Source: Pycnococcus provasolii (lineage: Eukaryota; Chlorophyta; Pseudoscourfieldiophyceae; Pseudoscourfieldiales). From it: DNA of 64,000 nt. The DNA is taken from NCBI GenBank assembly GCA_049487715.1, contig CP150553.1, positions 806,001 to 870,000 of the forward strand. Reading direction: 5' to 3'. Shown here piece by piece: positions 18,513 through 28,671 of this stretch. Positions within the stretch are counted from its first letter, which is position 1. Every line of letters starts with the position of its first letter. Under the pieces are notes generated by a model. The model did no database searches, was not told the origin of the DNA, and saw only the letters and a program-made list of their open reading frames with translations. The position numbers were made by a program, and so were the translations under genes.

Positions 18513-18574
18513 TTTTTAACAATGTTTGTGTAATAATGGAGTTTGTTTGGGCCAACACTTGTCACACTCATCAC

Positions 18575-18790
18575 TCGTGTTGATGCATGGTTGGTGGCGA
18601 CGGCGACGACAACAGCGACAACAAACGCAAGGGCCCGAAGCTCTCACGCCGGACGCCGATGAAAAGCGGCCCATAGTAGCTTCGTAGTCAGCGCCATGTA
18701 CATAAACGCGCTGCTGAATGGTACCGCTGAAAGGGGCTGAATGGTGAAAGTGAATGGTGTGAATGGACGACCCGTTGGTGGATGAATGAA
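18575..18790 (-). repeat. 3'-UTR dispersed repeat, copy A
   Basis: Read on the minus strand it begins about 10-25 bp after the SGR stop codon. It contains GTCCATTCAC, TTCACTTTCACCATTCAGCC, GCGCGTTTATGT, CATGGCGC and finally CGCCACCAACCATGCATCAACACGA. These blocks recur in the same order in copy B (40075-40311), and the first half recurs in copy C. The end near 18575 is where similarity to copy B stops. No open frame or terminal inverted repeat was seen. Confidence 0.85.
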
Positions 18791-18800
18791 GTAAACTCTA

Positions 18801-19769
18801 TTACATTTCTGAGTGAGCCATCTCAGCGTCTTGCTCCTCGATGTTTGTCGTGATGACGTTCTTGGATGTCTCCACGAGATGTCCAGCAGCAGCTGCTGCT
18901 GCTACTCTCGCCGCCGCCGCTGCGGATCCATCCGAGAGTAGCACTTCGTTATCCCATCCATACTCCACCCCTCCGTGGCGCCAACTCGACTGCCACGAGG
19001 GGACGATATCTCCCAGCTGCCTTCTTCCGTCAAGCGTGCCGTAGTACTCGACGCGCGATGCGCCTTCGTCAGCCGTGCCATGGCGGAAGTGCACGTAGAT
19101 GGGGCACGTTCCCAGGTGCGGGTGTTCCGCAAGCATGCCACCTTCTGCGAGTGCAATCGCCTCCAGCACAAGCGGCAGCTCCTTGGCAAATATCCACCTC
19201 CTAAGTGTTGCGAGGACGGCGGGTGGCAGCCACCACGCGGCAGAGTCGGCAACAGTGCAGTGCAGGTGAAGGGAAGTCTCCGACGTGATGGACGTGGGTA
19301 TGGCTGTGGCGGACATGGCGAGTGCCGTCATCCCACGCGCGCTTCCGACGCGTGAGGGTGTGGGCGGATGCGGCGGCAGAGGCAAGTTTTCGCAAGTCTC
19401 CGCGCGTGTCGGCGTTGCGGTGACGTGGTGTCGCCACTCTCCCCACACGGCGTCACGCAGCAGCGCCGACCCGAGGCTTTTCATCTGCGCCTTATCGGGC
19501 GTCTCGTCAATGGACAGCGCCAGGCTTCCGGTCAGGTCGTTGTGCGTGAGCGTGTAGCACCGCCGCGTGCTCGTTGACGGCGGCGACGGGTCGTGTACGC
19601 GTCTGCGCACGCGAAGCTTGTGGTCTGGGAAGAACGTCTCTTCGTGCGGTGCAAGTGCGGCGGTGGCGTTTGCGGCGTTTGCGGCGGCGGCGGCGGCAGT
19701 GCTGGCGTTGTTGGTCGTTTTCGTGGAGGAGGAGGAGGGCTCCGTTGACGAGGCTCTCGAAGCGGTCAT
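18801..19769 (-). CDS. SGR: STAY-GREEN family Mg-dechelatase
   Basis: A 322-residue protein with the SGR core: YTLTHNDLTGSLALSIDET, LLRDAVWGEWRHH, LHLHCTVAD, LATLRRWIFAKELPLVLEAI, PIYVHFRHG and RVEYYGTL. These align with plant staygreen sequences (YKLTHSDVTS, SLHVHCHISG, FRYFIFCKELPVVLKA, VWVYFHSN, KVECWGPL). SGR removes the central Mg from chlorophyll a to start its breakdown and has also been tied to photosystem II turnover. An insert rich in Pro and Ala separates the first two core blocks. The ATG at 19769 is the only in-frame one; the frame stays open back to a TGA near 19917 without an ATG. A 5' exon carrying more transit peptide may therefore be missed. The C-terminus is Ala-rich. Copy A of the dispersed repeat follows the stop codon. 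Confidence 0.85.
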   Translation of the reverse strand: MTASRASSTEPSSSSTKTTNNASTAAAAAANAANATAALAPHEETFFPDHKLRVRRRVHDPSPPSTSTRRCYTLTHNDLTGSLALSIDETPDKAQMKSLGSALLRDAVWGEWRHHVTATPTRAETCENLPLPPHPPTPSRVGSARGMTALAMSATAIPTSITSETSLHLHCTVADSAAWWLPPAVLATLRRWIFAKELPLVLEAIALAEGGMLAEHPHLGTCPIYVHFRHGTADEGASRVEYYGTLDGRRQLGDIVPSWQSSWRHGGVEYGWDNEVLLSDGSAAAAARVAAAAAAGHLVETSKNVITTNIEEQDAEMAHSEM

Positions 19770-20706
19770 CGACGTCGTTCGTCTCAAAGGTGAAGGTTCG
19801 TGTGTTGCTGACAGCAAAGGCGCGTTGCTGCGCCTTCTCCTCCTCCTGAACCTGAAAGCCTGTTCGTATTCGTTTGTACGAGCATGAGCAAGTGTGGAAC
19901 AACTCCTGTTTTTTTTTCATGGAGTGCTCCAGAAGCGCAGCGAGGAGCAGAGAAACAGGTGGTGCAAACTGTGTTTGTCCCACAAGGTAACATCATCACC
20001 ACCATCGTGGAAGACACACGAATAGAAGACCACACCTACCACACGACACACCTAACACACGACGACGACAGACAGACCGACGAAGCTAAGCTGTGATGAA
20101 GATGGAAAGGAAAGAAACTGGGTGGCTGCGAGTATTCTGGGGCCCAGCCAGTGACGTCGTCTGGTCTCGGAGCGGAGCTTAAGCCGGGGAGGGGAGGGGA
20201 GGAAGGAGGATTCGCCTTCCCTTCCCTTCCCTCCCCTTCCCTCCCCTGGTCCTGCCCCTCTTCTCTTCTCCGCCGGGCCGGGGGGATAATTCGCGAGATT
20301 CTCTCCTCTCCTCTCCGTGGGCCCCTCGTGATGTGATAACAGGGAGAAGGAATTTCAGACCTGTTGGGATCTCTTGGTGGGACCCGCGATCTCTCTCCCC
20401 TTGGTGAATCTCTCTGGTTTGGGGGTTTCGCTTCGGGTTTTTTTGGGGGTTTTGTTTTCGCTTGGGTTTGGACTTTGGACCTGGACTTTGGACCTCTTGT
20501 GACCTCTTGTATGGATGGGTATCTGGGTATGTGGGTATGTTGTGAGGTTGCTTACCTTACGTTAGGTCTTTGTAGGCACGGTGCGTGTACACGCGTGTCT
20601 CACGTGTGTAAAGAATGGAAAGAAAGTTCCTACAGCAAAATTAATTTTTTTTCAAATAGACGTGAGAAGAAGAAAGACACGCTCGCTGGGCCGCGACGCC
20701 TTACGC
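19770..20706. other. spacer upstream of SGR and downstream of PLAC8 gene
   Basis: A 937-bp stretch. The left part may hold the SGR leader or a 5' exon (ATG-rich frame near 19998 on the minus strand, possible acceptor CTTTCAG near 19855). At about 20177-20248 a run of GGGGA repeats is followed by an almost matching CTTCCC/CTCCCC run, so the strand could fold or form a G-quadruplex. Near 20466-20510 GGACTTTGGACCT is repeated. No gene was recognised. Confidence 0.45.
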
Positions 20707-21289
20707 TTACACCTTAGGCGCGGCGAGTGCGTACGTTCCGCCGACCGGCGCGAACGCCGTGACGCCGCGAGCCTCGAGCTCAGAAGCCTCCTGGCAAACG
20801 GCGAGCGCGTGCGTGCAAGGGCAGCAGTGCACGATAAAGTCGCTCGCGGGTGCTTCCTCAAGGTTGTACTTGATGCGAATCTCCTCGCGAAGTCCCGGCG
20901 CCTGGCAGCACGACGCAAACAATGGGCAGCACGCGTGGTAGAGGCAAGGCTCGAAGCAGCCTCCACCGCGCACCTTCGAGACCGTGTTGCCGTACAGGCA
21001 ACTAAAGCAGCACATGCCATAGCAGCCTGAGCGCGTGTGTGTGTGTGTTTGGTTGTTTTGACGTGGGAGGGAGGTTGTGTAAGTCGTCAAAGGTCGAGGT
21101 CGAATACGGCACCCTCCCCTTAACCTTAAGGGGTGAAGTGTCGTCAAGAAACAGTGCAACGCGTAGAAAAAAGCACGTACAGATGCTGCAGTTGGACATG
21201 CATCCGCAGAAAGATGCTTTCCAAGCTTGCGGCATGCCCGCGACGACAATGTTCCCGCCGGGCATGGCTTGCTGTACGACCGCGGCCAT
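20707..21289 (-). CDS. PLAC8-domain cysteine-rich protein (two exons)
   Basis: Coding exons are 21289-21181 and 21026-20707 on the minus strand; the 154-bp intron (21180-21027) begins GTACGT and ends CGCTCAG, and the join is in frame. The 142-residue product has the PLAC8 layout: a Trp-containing start (QAWKASFCGCMSNCSICCYG), MCCFSCLYGNTVSKV, a Cys cluster (CFEPCLYHACCPLFASCC), LREEIRIKYNLE and the typical HCCPCTHALAVCQEASELE ending. PLAC8 proteins in plants influence cell size and divalent-metal transport at the plasma membrane, while animal members have other roles. Hydrophobic Cys-rich stretches could be membrane-embedded. The start lies 207 bp from the divergent MTHFR-fold gene. Confidence 0.87.
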
Positions 21290-21495
21290 GATGGTGTCTC
21301 TCGGAGGCGCAAGAGTGGGGGAGGTGAGATGACAAAGCAGGGAGGGTGATCAAAGGGAATCCATCGTTGAACGAAGGGGAAGGTCCGGGCGATTAAAATC
21401 GCATCGGGTCGCCGCCCCCAGCAGGTGGAGCGGCCCACCCCGACCTGAGACCCGATCGCAAATCGCAAAACATCACCCACACATCCGATCTCACC

Positions 21496-22581
21496 ATGGC
21501 GTCGCCCATCGCCTCCGCGCTCGCCTCCAAGCTGTGCGACCCGTCCGAGCCCGTCTTCCTCTACGGAACCGTCCCGCCTCTCGAGGGCACGACCGACGAG
21601 AAGGTGGAGGAGCAGGCCGCCTCGTTCGCCAAGAAGATGGCTGGCCTCTCCGTCGACGGATTCATCGTCTACGACATCCAGGAGGAAAAGGGACGAACGC
21701 CGGAGCCGCGCCCGTTCGCGTTCCGGAAGATGATGGAGCCGAGCGGGTACGCCGGACTGCTCCAGAAGAAGTCAGGAAAGGGCGTCGTGCTGTACAAGTG
21801 CGTCGCCGAGCACTCCGTCGGCAACTTCGAAGGGTGGGCGGACGCCGCGGTGAACACGCACGGCTTGAAGTGCTTCAACCTCGTCGGCGGAGCGACGTCG
21901 TCCGTCACGTACACCGGCCCGACGATGGACGAGGCGGCGAAGGTGATGACGGCGCGAGGCGCGAAGCTCGGCGGCGTGACCATCGCGGAGAGGCACACCA
22001 AAAAGGGCAACGAGCACACGACGGTGATGAGGAAGCAGAACATGGGAATGAAGTGGTTCATCTCGCAGGCGATCTACGACGACAAGCAGATGGTCAACTT
22101 CATCAACGACTACGGTGCGCTGTGCAAGTCGGAGTCGAAGGCTCCCGTGAAGATGATATTGACGTTCGCACCGTGCGGCCGCGAGAAGACGATGAAGTTC
22201 ATCGACTGGCTCGGCGTGGTTGTCCCCCCCGAGACGCGGTCTGCCATCCTCGACGCGGAGAACAAGGCGGCGACGTCCGTGAACTTGCTGTGCGACATGC
22301 TGCGCAATATCATCAAAGAGACGGCAGGATCTGGCGTTCCCCTGGGCGTGAGCGTGGAGTCTGTTTCCATCTTTAAGGATGAGGTGGCGGCGACGGACGA
22401 CCTGTTCCGACGATCGCAGGCAATTATTCTCGACTCCATGGGCCTTGGATGGAGTGTGCGATGGGGATGGCTGGCTCCGAAAAAAGACGAGAAGAAGAAG
22501 GAGGTGGTTCAGATGATCGGCGTCGCGGTGGCAGCAGCGGCAGCTGGCTTTGTTGGTGGAAGGAGGTTGAGTAGCGCGTAA
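21496..22581 (+). CDS. methylenetetrahydrofolate-reductase-fold protein
   Basis: A 361-residue protein. The sequence FLYGTVPPLEGT, DGFIVYDIQEEKGRTPEPRP, IAERHTKKGNEHT, KWFISQAIYD, MILTFAPCGREKTMKFIDWL and LGVSVESVSIF suggests a TIM-barrel of the FAD-linked oxidoreductase/MTHFR superfamily. This type occurs in algae and some bacteria and is shorter than classical MTHFR, lacking its SAM-regulated domain. Substrate and cofactor are therefore inferred only. Residues 330-361 form a charged linker and a small hydrophobic tail (MIGVAVAAAAAGFVGG) that could act as a tail anchor. ATG 21496 has a CTCACCATGG context. The gene converges with the secreted coiled-coil gene. Confidence 0.7.
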   Translation: MASPIASALASKLCDPSEPVFLYGTVPPLEGTTDEKVEEQAASFAKKMAGLSVDGFIVYDIQEEKGRTPEPRPFAFRKMMEPSGYAGLLQKKSGKGVVLYKCVAEHSVGNFEGWADAAVNTHGLKCFNLVGGATSSVTYTGPTMDEAAKVMTARGAKLGGVTIAERHTKKGNEHTTVMRKQNMGMKWFISQAIYDDKQMVNFINDYGALCKSESKAPVKMILTFAPCGREKTMKFIDWLGVVVPPETRSAILDAENKAATSVNLLCDMLRNIIKETAGSGVPLGVSVESVSIFKDEVAATDDLFRRSQAIILDSMGLGWSVRWGWLAPKKDEKKKEVVQMIGVAVAAAAAGFVGGRRLSSA

Positions 22582-22801
22582 ATAAAAATTAAATTGTGTG
22601 AGATTTCTATTGAATGGTTAAGTTAGTCTAGTAAGATGATGTGATGACGATAATATTGATTTTTTTTTATATTGATTGAGAAAGTTACTGTTCAAAGTGT
22701 CAATCAACGATTGCAAAAGAAAAAAAGAATTCAAATAGAATGGATGTTGTATGTACGTTTCCTCTCTCCCTCCCTCCCTCCCAGCCTCCCTGGTGCTGCG
22801 C

Positions 22802-23947
22802 TTAGCCTGACTTGACGCGAATGCGACGGAGCATCCTTGTGTTGGTGGCTGCATACGTGCGAGCCATCTCATCCAGCTTGCTGCGCGTTTGCCCAATCGC
22901 CTTCTTTTGCGTGCCATTCTCAGCCTCAATTTCAGCAATATGCGCCGCACGCTGCTTCGCCTGCGCATCCAATTCAGCAAGGCGTGCCTCCGCCTTGGAT
23001 CGTGCTGCATCACGCTGCTTGTTGATGTCGTCAAACCCATTCTCCAGCGTCGATGCGGCATCGAGGTGGCGCGAGCTGACAATTCCCACCGCCTCGGCGA
23101 TGCGCTCGGCGGCTGTTTCGACCATCGGCTGGAATCCTGAGTGACCGCTTGAAACACCAGAGTTGGTACTCGACATCGACTTGGAGTAGTCCCCAAATCC
23201 CTTGTGAGAAATCACTTCCAGCACAGACCCGATGAACATGCCAAGGCTCATCGGTCCTCCACTCAGACCTGGAGACAGCAGCTTCGCGAAACCCACGGGA
23301 TTGAAGCTCATCTTTGTGAGTGCTTGCACGGCACCCACGAGCTCCGTCACGACAACGTCCATCTTCCCATACCAGCTTGCTTTTTCTGGTAAAGGACTTT
23401 GAAAGGGTTCTTCAGGGTCTAAAAGCAGTAGACTCTCGAAGTCGCAGCACTTCAAATTCGAACTCGGACTCGCGAACAGGTCGTCCTTTTCAAAGCACGT
23501 CGTTGTCTGGTTGTGCAGCGCCTGCTCGAGCTTGTATGCCACGGACTCTGCAAGCAAGCCTCGGTAGTACGCCTCCTTGTACCAGTGCTTGGGTTCTCCG
23601 TCGAAGAAGTGCACGTCTTCACTTGAATTCTCAACAAAGTCCTCAACAAACTCGTGCGTGTACGCAAAGTCAACCACCTTGAGTCCCAAGATGGACTGCA
23701 GCATCTTCTTCTTGTCGGCGAATGTGACGTTCTGCTTCAGGGTGTCGTCAACCAGAAAGTTTAGGTGCGTTGCGGCAACGGACGCCTTGGTGGTGAGCGA
23801 CGCGTCGACGTTTTTCACCTGCAGACGTCGTCCTGCGATGAATGTGTTACCTGTGCGTGGTGGATCCATTGCATCGACATTGTTGTTGTTGCTACCAAGC
23901 ATCATCAGCGCGCCAGCAGCGGCACATGTCAGGAGACGCGACGCCAT
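22802..23947 (-). CDS. unknown secreted protein with C-terminal coiled coil
   Basis: A 381-residue protein not recognised as a family. It starts MASRLLTCAAAGALMMLGS, a probable signal peptide. Next comes an acidic, aromatic region with a few cysteines (TTTCFEKDDLF, LKCCDFESLLLLD) and a moderately hydrophobic middle (GFAKLLSPGLSGGPMSLGMF). From about residue 290 a long heptad-like helix follows (FDDINKQRDAARSKAEARL, LDAQAKQRAAHIAEIEAENG), ending in a basic tail. Candidate N-glycosylation sites include NVTF and NQTT. Nothing indicates an enzyme. An extracellular or vacuolar structural role is possible but not shown. Confidence 0.7.
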   Translation of the reverse strand: MASRLLTCAAAGALMMLGSNNNNVDAMDPPRTGNTFIAGRRLQVKNVDASLTTKASVAATHLNFLVDDTLKQNVTFADKKKMLQSILGLKVVDFAYTHEFVEDFVENSSEDVHFFDGEPKHWYKEAYYRGLLAESVAYKLEQALHNQTTTCFEKDDLFASPSSNLKCCDFESLLLLDPEEPFQSPLPEKASWYGKMDVVVTELVGAVQALTKMSFNPVGFAKLLSPGLSGGPMSLGMFIGSVLEVISHKGFGDYSKSMSSTNSGVSSGHSGFQPMVETAAERIAEAVGIVSSRHLDAASTLENGFDDINKQRDAARSKAEARLAELDAQAKQRAAHIAEIEAENGTQKKAIGQTRSKLDEMARTYAATNTRMLRRIRVKSG

Positions 23948-25211
23948 GGCCCAAAACTAACTACCAAGTGGATGGATGCCCAAGAATTGGGTTTGCTTCT
24001 TCGTTGTGCCGAATACCACCACATCAGTGAGGCACCACACCACCTCCTGTGTTTGCGTGCCCAATACTGTGTATCGCTCACTGGTCAGGTGTTATGTCGC
24101 AAACCTACATACATACCGTACTACGACCGAAACAACATGTGTTCGTGAAAACGAGGACAGGGGAGACATTTCTGTCGCCAGGGATTTGTGATTTTCGAGG
24201 GCCAAAAAAAGGGTCCAGGGACCGAACCGGTATCCCCCCCCTCCCCCTGTTTTCCATTGGGGTTGGGGAATGGTTTCGCCAACCCTTTCGGCCGCCTTGG
24301 TTGTGCGGAGTGATTTTGGAAATGGAAATCCTCGTAGGAAGGGTAGAATCGAAGACGATCGCGTCTGCCTTGTCAGCGAGAAAGTTAGCTAAAAGCTTGT
24401 ATTTGGCGCCACAAATTAATTTTCATTTTCGCCTCATTTTCAATCGCGCGAGAAGGAGACCTTTTGCGCATGAAACAACTTTTGAGTTTTGAGTGTCTAC
24501 TGTACGGGTGGTGCTACTGTCTCCCTTCGCCTGCAAGGTAGACAAAGGTGGTCGAACGAGTGATTTATTGTATATAAAGGTAAAATTCCTGCGGCGGCAA
24601 AATGCATGAATTCGGAAGCTCGGAAAGTGCAAGGTCGCAAAATCCGTGCGCAGATCTTCCCCATGACCATTTCCCGTTCTCCATATGACGTTGTCGACAA
24701 GTTCGAGTTTCTTCGAACGTCCTCCACTTGATGAACCCTAGAAGAAGTTCCCGAAGCAATCCTTTCCGATCTTCGAGAATCGAGGTGATCTTCTCCACCC
24801 AGAAAGCCGGATTTTCGAAGATTGTGCGAATCGGGGAAAACCTTCCTTTTCTAAACTTTATTTCTGACTCGGCAGACGCGACTACGCCCTAGGTAGGCTT
24901 CCTAGAGAGAGGTGTCCTGTCCTCCCGGCCCCGCCCCCTTCCCCCCCTCCATTCGGAAGACTCGAAAACAAGACCAGAGGAGAGGAAACCGCCCTACTAA
25001 TAGAGAGACCTCACCCCCCCATCCAAACTACTGTCAGGACTCCATTGCAACCACCTCCGAAGACGTTCACTTCACTTTCTCGCATCCTTCTCGGCGTCCG
25101 TCTCTGGTTCGGCTGGTTTGGCGGTTTGGCGCTTTTGCACTCACTTCGTTTACTTCTCAGCACTACTTGTTCTGCCTCTTTGCCATTTCATCTTTGTTGG
25201 TTGGGTAGGTC
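23948..25211 (+). other. long promoter/leader region of the heat-shock factor gene
   Basis: A 1,264-bp spacer between divergent genes with no convincing open frame. It includes C-rich and T-rich tracts near 24233-24250, a TATA-like motif at 24571, heat-shock-element-like TTC/GAA pairs at 24700-24820 and a CT-rich leader before 25212. It could hide an unrecognised non-coding RNA. Confidence 0.4.
24571..24580 (+). promoter_or_regulatory. TATA-like motif, plus strand
   Basis: TATATAAAGG is a near-ideal TATA box but lies 640 bp before the heat-shock factor ATG. Either the gene has a long or spliced leader, or the motif serves another transcript, or it is chance. Confidence 0.3.
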
Positions 25212-25531
25212 ATGTCCTCCTCTGTGAATTTGGTCTCTGGTTTGGGGGGTTTGGACACCCCCCCTCCTCCTGGGAGCAGGGGGGGTTCGTTGGCGGATAA
25301 TGGCAACCCGCTCATGCTCCTCTCCTCACTCATACACAACGCAAACGCAAAAAACGCCTACGCCAACATGGCTAACGTTGCGCAGCAGCAAGGGGACATA
25401 CCGCGAACATTCACATCCTCATCCACCACTCACACCAACAAAAGCCTGCCACAACAACCACAACTCCAGCAAAATATGCAAAAGCGTACAAGCAGCAACT
25501 CAACAAACTCGGCACAGACGCAAGCAGCCAA

Positions 25532-25576
<45 letters not shown>

Positions 25577-26771
25577 AACTCAACCAGCGGCCAATTCGCT
25601 CCCTCCTCCGTTCCTTCTCAAGACGTTCGACATGGTGGACGACAGTGACACAAACGCCGTCATTGCGTGGGCACCAAGTGAAGACTCCACCACCAACAAC
25701 AACGTCTCGAGGTTTGTCGTGTGGAAACCTGCAGAATTTGCACGCGACCTCCTCCCACGCTTCTTCAAGCACAACAACTTCAGCAGCTTTGTGCGTCAGC
25801 TCAACACGTACGGATTTCGAAAGGTGGACCCCGACCGGTGGGAATTTGCCAACGAAAACTTCGTGTGTGGTCGACGTGACCTGCTGCGCAACATTGTAAG
25901 ACGCAAGCCCAGCAGCACCAACGAGCTGCAGCAGCCAGCATCCCCAACAGCAGCAGCTCCTCCAGCTGCGAAAAAGGCGACGCCGACGACTTCGTCGGGC
26001 AACGGCACCACACCAACGTGCACACCAGCGCCAGCGAATGTGACGGTCACCGTGCCTCGCGTGCCAACGCACCCTCTCACGCTGATGACGGCACCACGCC
26101 GACCTTCCCTGCAGAAGCTGAACGTCGAGCGTGCACCGAGCGCCGTTACCATCGGAGGGTGCAACTCAGCATTCACTGTGCTCAGCCCCACGTCGGGCAT
26201 TGTTGGCGTCGAGCCGCCGACGACGCCCAAGACGTCCGCCGCGAGCTTGGCGGCTGCCATCACCGTCATCGGAGATGCAGTGCAGAGCGCGGTGACACGC
26301 GCGCTCACCACGTTCGCCGAGGAGGCTCCGGCACACGCCGCGGCGGCGGCGGCGGCGATCGAGGCGATGGGAGTTGGCAACAACAACAACAACAACAACA
26401 ACAACGCCTCCGAGCCACACGCAAGGAGCCCGGAGCAGATTCGCGACGGGCTCGAGGAGGCTCTCATCACAGGCTTGCGAGCCGCGGCGGCACCTGGACG
26501 TGCTGCCATGGCACACGTCGCGGCGCTGGAGTCAAGATTAGCAAAACTCGAGGCTGCTGCTGCGGCGGCAGCGGCGTCAGACGGAACGAACAAAAACAAT
26601 GATATGGCCATCGCCACGACAAAAGCAGGTGAGGAGGAGGTGGGTGGAAGTGCTGGAGGTGGAAGCTTCACCAGCATGCATCGCGAAATCGACGAGGAGA
26701 TTCCAAACGAGGACGTTCCGCCGAGCAAGCGAGCACGCATCGTGGGTGGGTTTCAATCTGTGGAGGTGTAG
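25212..26771 (+). CDS. HSF: heat-shock transcription factor (HSF)
   Basis: A 519-residue protein. Residues 1-125 or so are low-complexity with a long polyglutamine block coded by CAG repeats (about 25537-25572). The HSF DNA-binding domain runs from about 133 to 235: [33 protein letters not shown] (recognition-helix region), [19 protein letters not shown] and [17 protein letters not shown]. An acidic/Asn insert lies between the first strands ([19 protein letters not shown]). Oligomerisation heptads are less clear, perhaps around [16 protein letters not shown] near 430. A polyasparagine run lies near 390. The C-terminus has a likely nuclear localisation signal (PPSKRARIV). It should bind nGAAn arrays and activate chaperone genes under stress. 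It converges with ADAT1 with only 60 bp between stop codons. Confidence 0.92.
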
Positions 26772-26831
26772 GGGGCTTGGCTTAGATAGAATGAATAGAT
26801 CAAACCAATGTTAACAAGAATGAAAAAGACT

Positions 26832-28331
26832 TCACTTCACTTCACTTCCAACTGTTGTGCATTTTTTGATGACGTCGTCGCCTCCATCCACGACGAAGTC
26901 TTCCAGTGCAGGGCTCTTCACTAGCCATGCCGCAAACGGATTACTTTGCACACAACCACCATCGGCATCATCATCGCCATCAGTCTTGGTTTTGATGTCA
27001 ATCCAGCACTGGTGGTACCTCGCGCACAGCTCGCATGCTGTGCGCTTTAGCGTGCCATACGTGACTCCATCTCGCGCGTCGGCTGTACGCTTCTTACCCG
27101 GCAGCACCTCAGCATCACCACCAAGCACCGATCCCACGCAAGCGCGCGCCATCGAAATCTTGCAGAGGCGGCTCTGCAACTTCGCAGGTACCGGGCCGTC
27201 AAACTTGCCCGCACCAGCGCGCACGCCGCGCACGCCAGTGGTAACCTCGTGGCGCGTTTCCGGCACGCGGCTCCAGTTCAAAGATAAGCCGCATAGCTTG
27301 GGAGCTCGCTGGCCCGTCGTCTGATCACGCTGCCCCGGCGCGGCTGATGTCACCAAAGCTGGCGACGAAACGCCCGACGCGGCATCGCCGACGATGACGT
27401 TTGACGGAGGTTCCGGCGTCGGCGCCACCAGGCACACGGGTGCGTGGTAGACGAAAGGCGGCGAGAGCACGTGAGACCGCAATGCCGCACGCTCGGCAAT
27501 CGCGCGGCGGAGGCTCGCGGCGGCGGCATCCGCGAAGCATGTTGCGGCGTGCGAGACGATGCTGTCGAGGTAGATGGGCGCGGAGAGCACTGCGAGCGCG
27601 AGCGAGCCCTGCACGCCGAGCAACGTCATCTTCGCATACTTGTCGCTGCAGCTCATGCAGTGCGTTGCAAAGCCACGCCCTGGCTTGCGCCGCGCCGCAC
27701 CGATAGCTGCGGGTGCATCGCGCGCCTCCACGACGTGCGCGCTTGGGGGCATCGAAGACGCCTCCAGCAGCGGCTTTGCTCCCGTGGTGGCTGCCGCATG
27801 CTCGAGAATGCTAGCGTCGCCACATGGTAGGCAGCTCACGTAGAGGTGAAGCGTCACGCCGGCACGCAATGTACACTTCCTGTTCGCGGTACCATCGCGC
27901 ACAAGCAGCGTCAACGACGACGACGATGCCTGCGTCTCTCTCCGGTCACTGTTGTTGTTGTCGTCGTCGTTGTCGTCGTGCAGGATGCGCCTCGCGTCGT
28001 CGAGGATGCTCCTGACAAGCGCGCGTCTTGCGATGATCTCGGCATGCGCATCTGCAACGCGGTCGCCCGCACAACCTCGTTCGTCGAGGCTTCCCATGCA
28101 CTTGGTTCCCGTACCGACAGCGACTGGCGTGACCGTGTCGTCGTTTTCGTCGTGCGCGACAAAGACGGCGAGCGCCGTGCGTTCTTTTCCCTGCGGCTTC
28201 CCCGTGTTTGGAAGTCGTGCGTACGCATCAAGTGCCGTTTGCGCGACGCGTGTCGCCCAGACTGGCTGCTTATCGTCGTCCTTCCACCATCGCACATCCT
28301 TCCGCTGTCTGTTCTCTGAAGCACTTCCCAT
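26832..28331 (-). CDS. ADAT1: tRNA-specific adenosine deaminase ADAT1 (Tad1)
   Basis: A 499-residue A-to-I editing deaminase of the ADAR/ADAT1 type. The zinc site is complete: HAE (His96, proton-shuttling Glu98), SCLPCG (Cys170) and MSCSDK (Cys228). Other family features are GTGTKCMG, the KYAKMTLLGVQGSLALAVL segment and PIYLDSIV. ADAT1 converts A37 next to the anticodon of tRNA-Ala to inosine, in cytoplasm or nucleus. No double-stranded-RNA-binding domain precedes the catalytic domain, which separates it from animal ADARs. There are Asp/Asn-rich inserts coded by GTC/GTT repeats. The longer open frame begins on GTG at 28334; ATG 28331 is the first true start, with a TATA-like motif about 35 bp upstream. 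Confidence 0.92.
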   Translation of the reverse strand: MGSASENRQRKDVRWWKDDDKQPVWATRVAQTALDAYARLPNTGKPQGKERTALAVFVAHDENDDTVTPVAVGTGTKCMGSLDERGCAGDRVADAHAEIIARRALVRSILDDARRILHDDNDDDNNNSDRRETQASSSSLTLLVRDGTANRKCTLRAGVTLHLYVSCLPCGDASILEHAAATTGAKPLLEASSMPPSAHVVEARDAPAAIGAARRKPGRGFATHCMSCSDKYAKMTLLGVQGSLALAVLSAPIYLDSIVSHAATCFADAAAASLRRAIAERAALRSHVLSPPFVYHAPVCLVAPTPEPPSNVIVGDAASGVSSPALVTSAAPGQRDQTTGQRAPKLCGLSLNWSRVPETRHEVTTGVRGVRAGAGKFDGPVPAKLQSRLCKISMARACVGSVLGGDAEVLPGKKRTADARDGVTYGTLKRTACELCARYHQCWIDIKTKTDGDDDADGGCVQSNPFAAWLVKSPALEDFVVDGGDDVIKKCTTVGSEVK

Positions 28332-28362
28332 CACCGTCCCGAACCACCTGATGTATGGTGGG

Positions 28363-28369
28363 TTATATA
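28363..28369 (-). promoter_or_regulatory. TATA-like motif upstream of ADAT1
   Basis: The minus strand reads GTATATAACC about 32-38 bp before the ADAT1 ATG. If used, the 5' UTR would be very short, or translation would begin further in. Confidence 0.35.
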
Positions 28370-28422
28370 CGCAGTTTATTTAAGAAATCAAAAGGAAGAG
28401 AAAAAGTGACGTGCACGGATGT

Positions 28423-28671
28423 TTACGCGTCCATTGCAACAGCTTTGGACAAGTCGGCGATAGTTTGTTTGAGCTGTTCCGCTTGCTGTTTGCGTTGCCT
28501 TCTCTCCTTTAGCGTCTTCGCCTTTCCCGTCCTGTTCTTGGCGGCGACCGCCTTGATTGCGGTAGCTTTGTGCACGGCGGTATTTTTCTTGCCCGCCTTG
28601 TTTCCTTTTCCCTTGAGTGCGGTGCCTCCCTTCGCGCGGCTGTTCGCCTTCTTGTTGAAGTGCGTTGGCAT
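28423..28671 (-). CDS. small basic protein, probably nucleolar
   Basis: An 82-residue, highly basic protein beginning MPTHFNKKANSRAKGGTALK, with repeated Ala/Lys motifs and a C-terminal charged helix (LKERRQRKQQAEQLKQTIAD). The frame is clean, codon use resembles the neighbours and the ATG is followed by a compact protein with no low-complexity drift, so it looks real. Small Lys-rich proteins of this kind often act in ribosome biogenesis, but no family was identified with confidence. It lies between ADAT1 and DNA polymerase alpha. The following 466 bp to 29137 contain G-rich and CT-rich sequence and no recognised gene. Confidence 0.65.
   Translation of the reverse strand: MPTHFNKKANSRAKGGTALKGKGNKAGKKNTAVHKATAIKAVAAKNRTGKAKTLKERRQRKQQAEQLKQTIADLSKAVAMDA

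Noticed and set aside
20177-20248. GGGGA run followed by CTTCCC run as a terminal inverted repeat of a mobile element
   Set aside because: The arms are simple-sequence and imperfect, with no open frame or target-site duplication between them.
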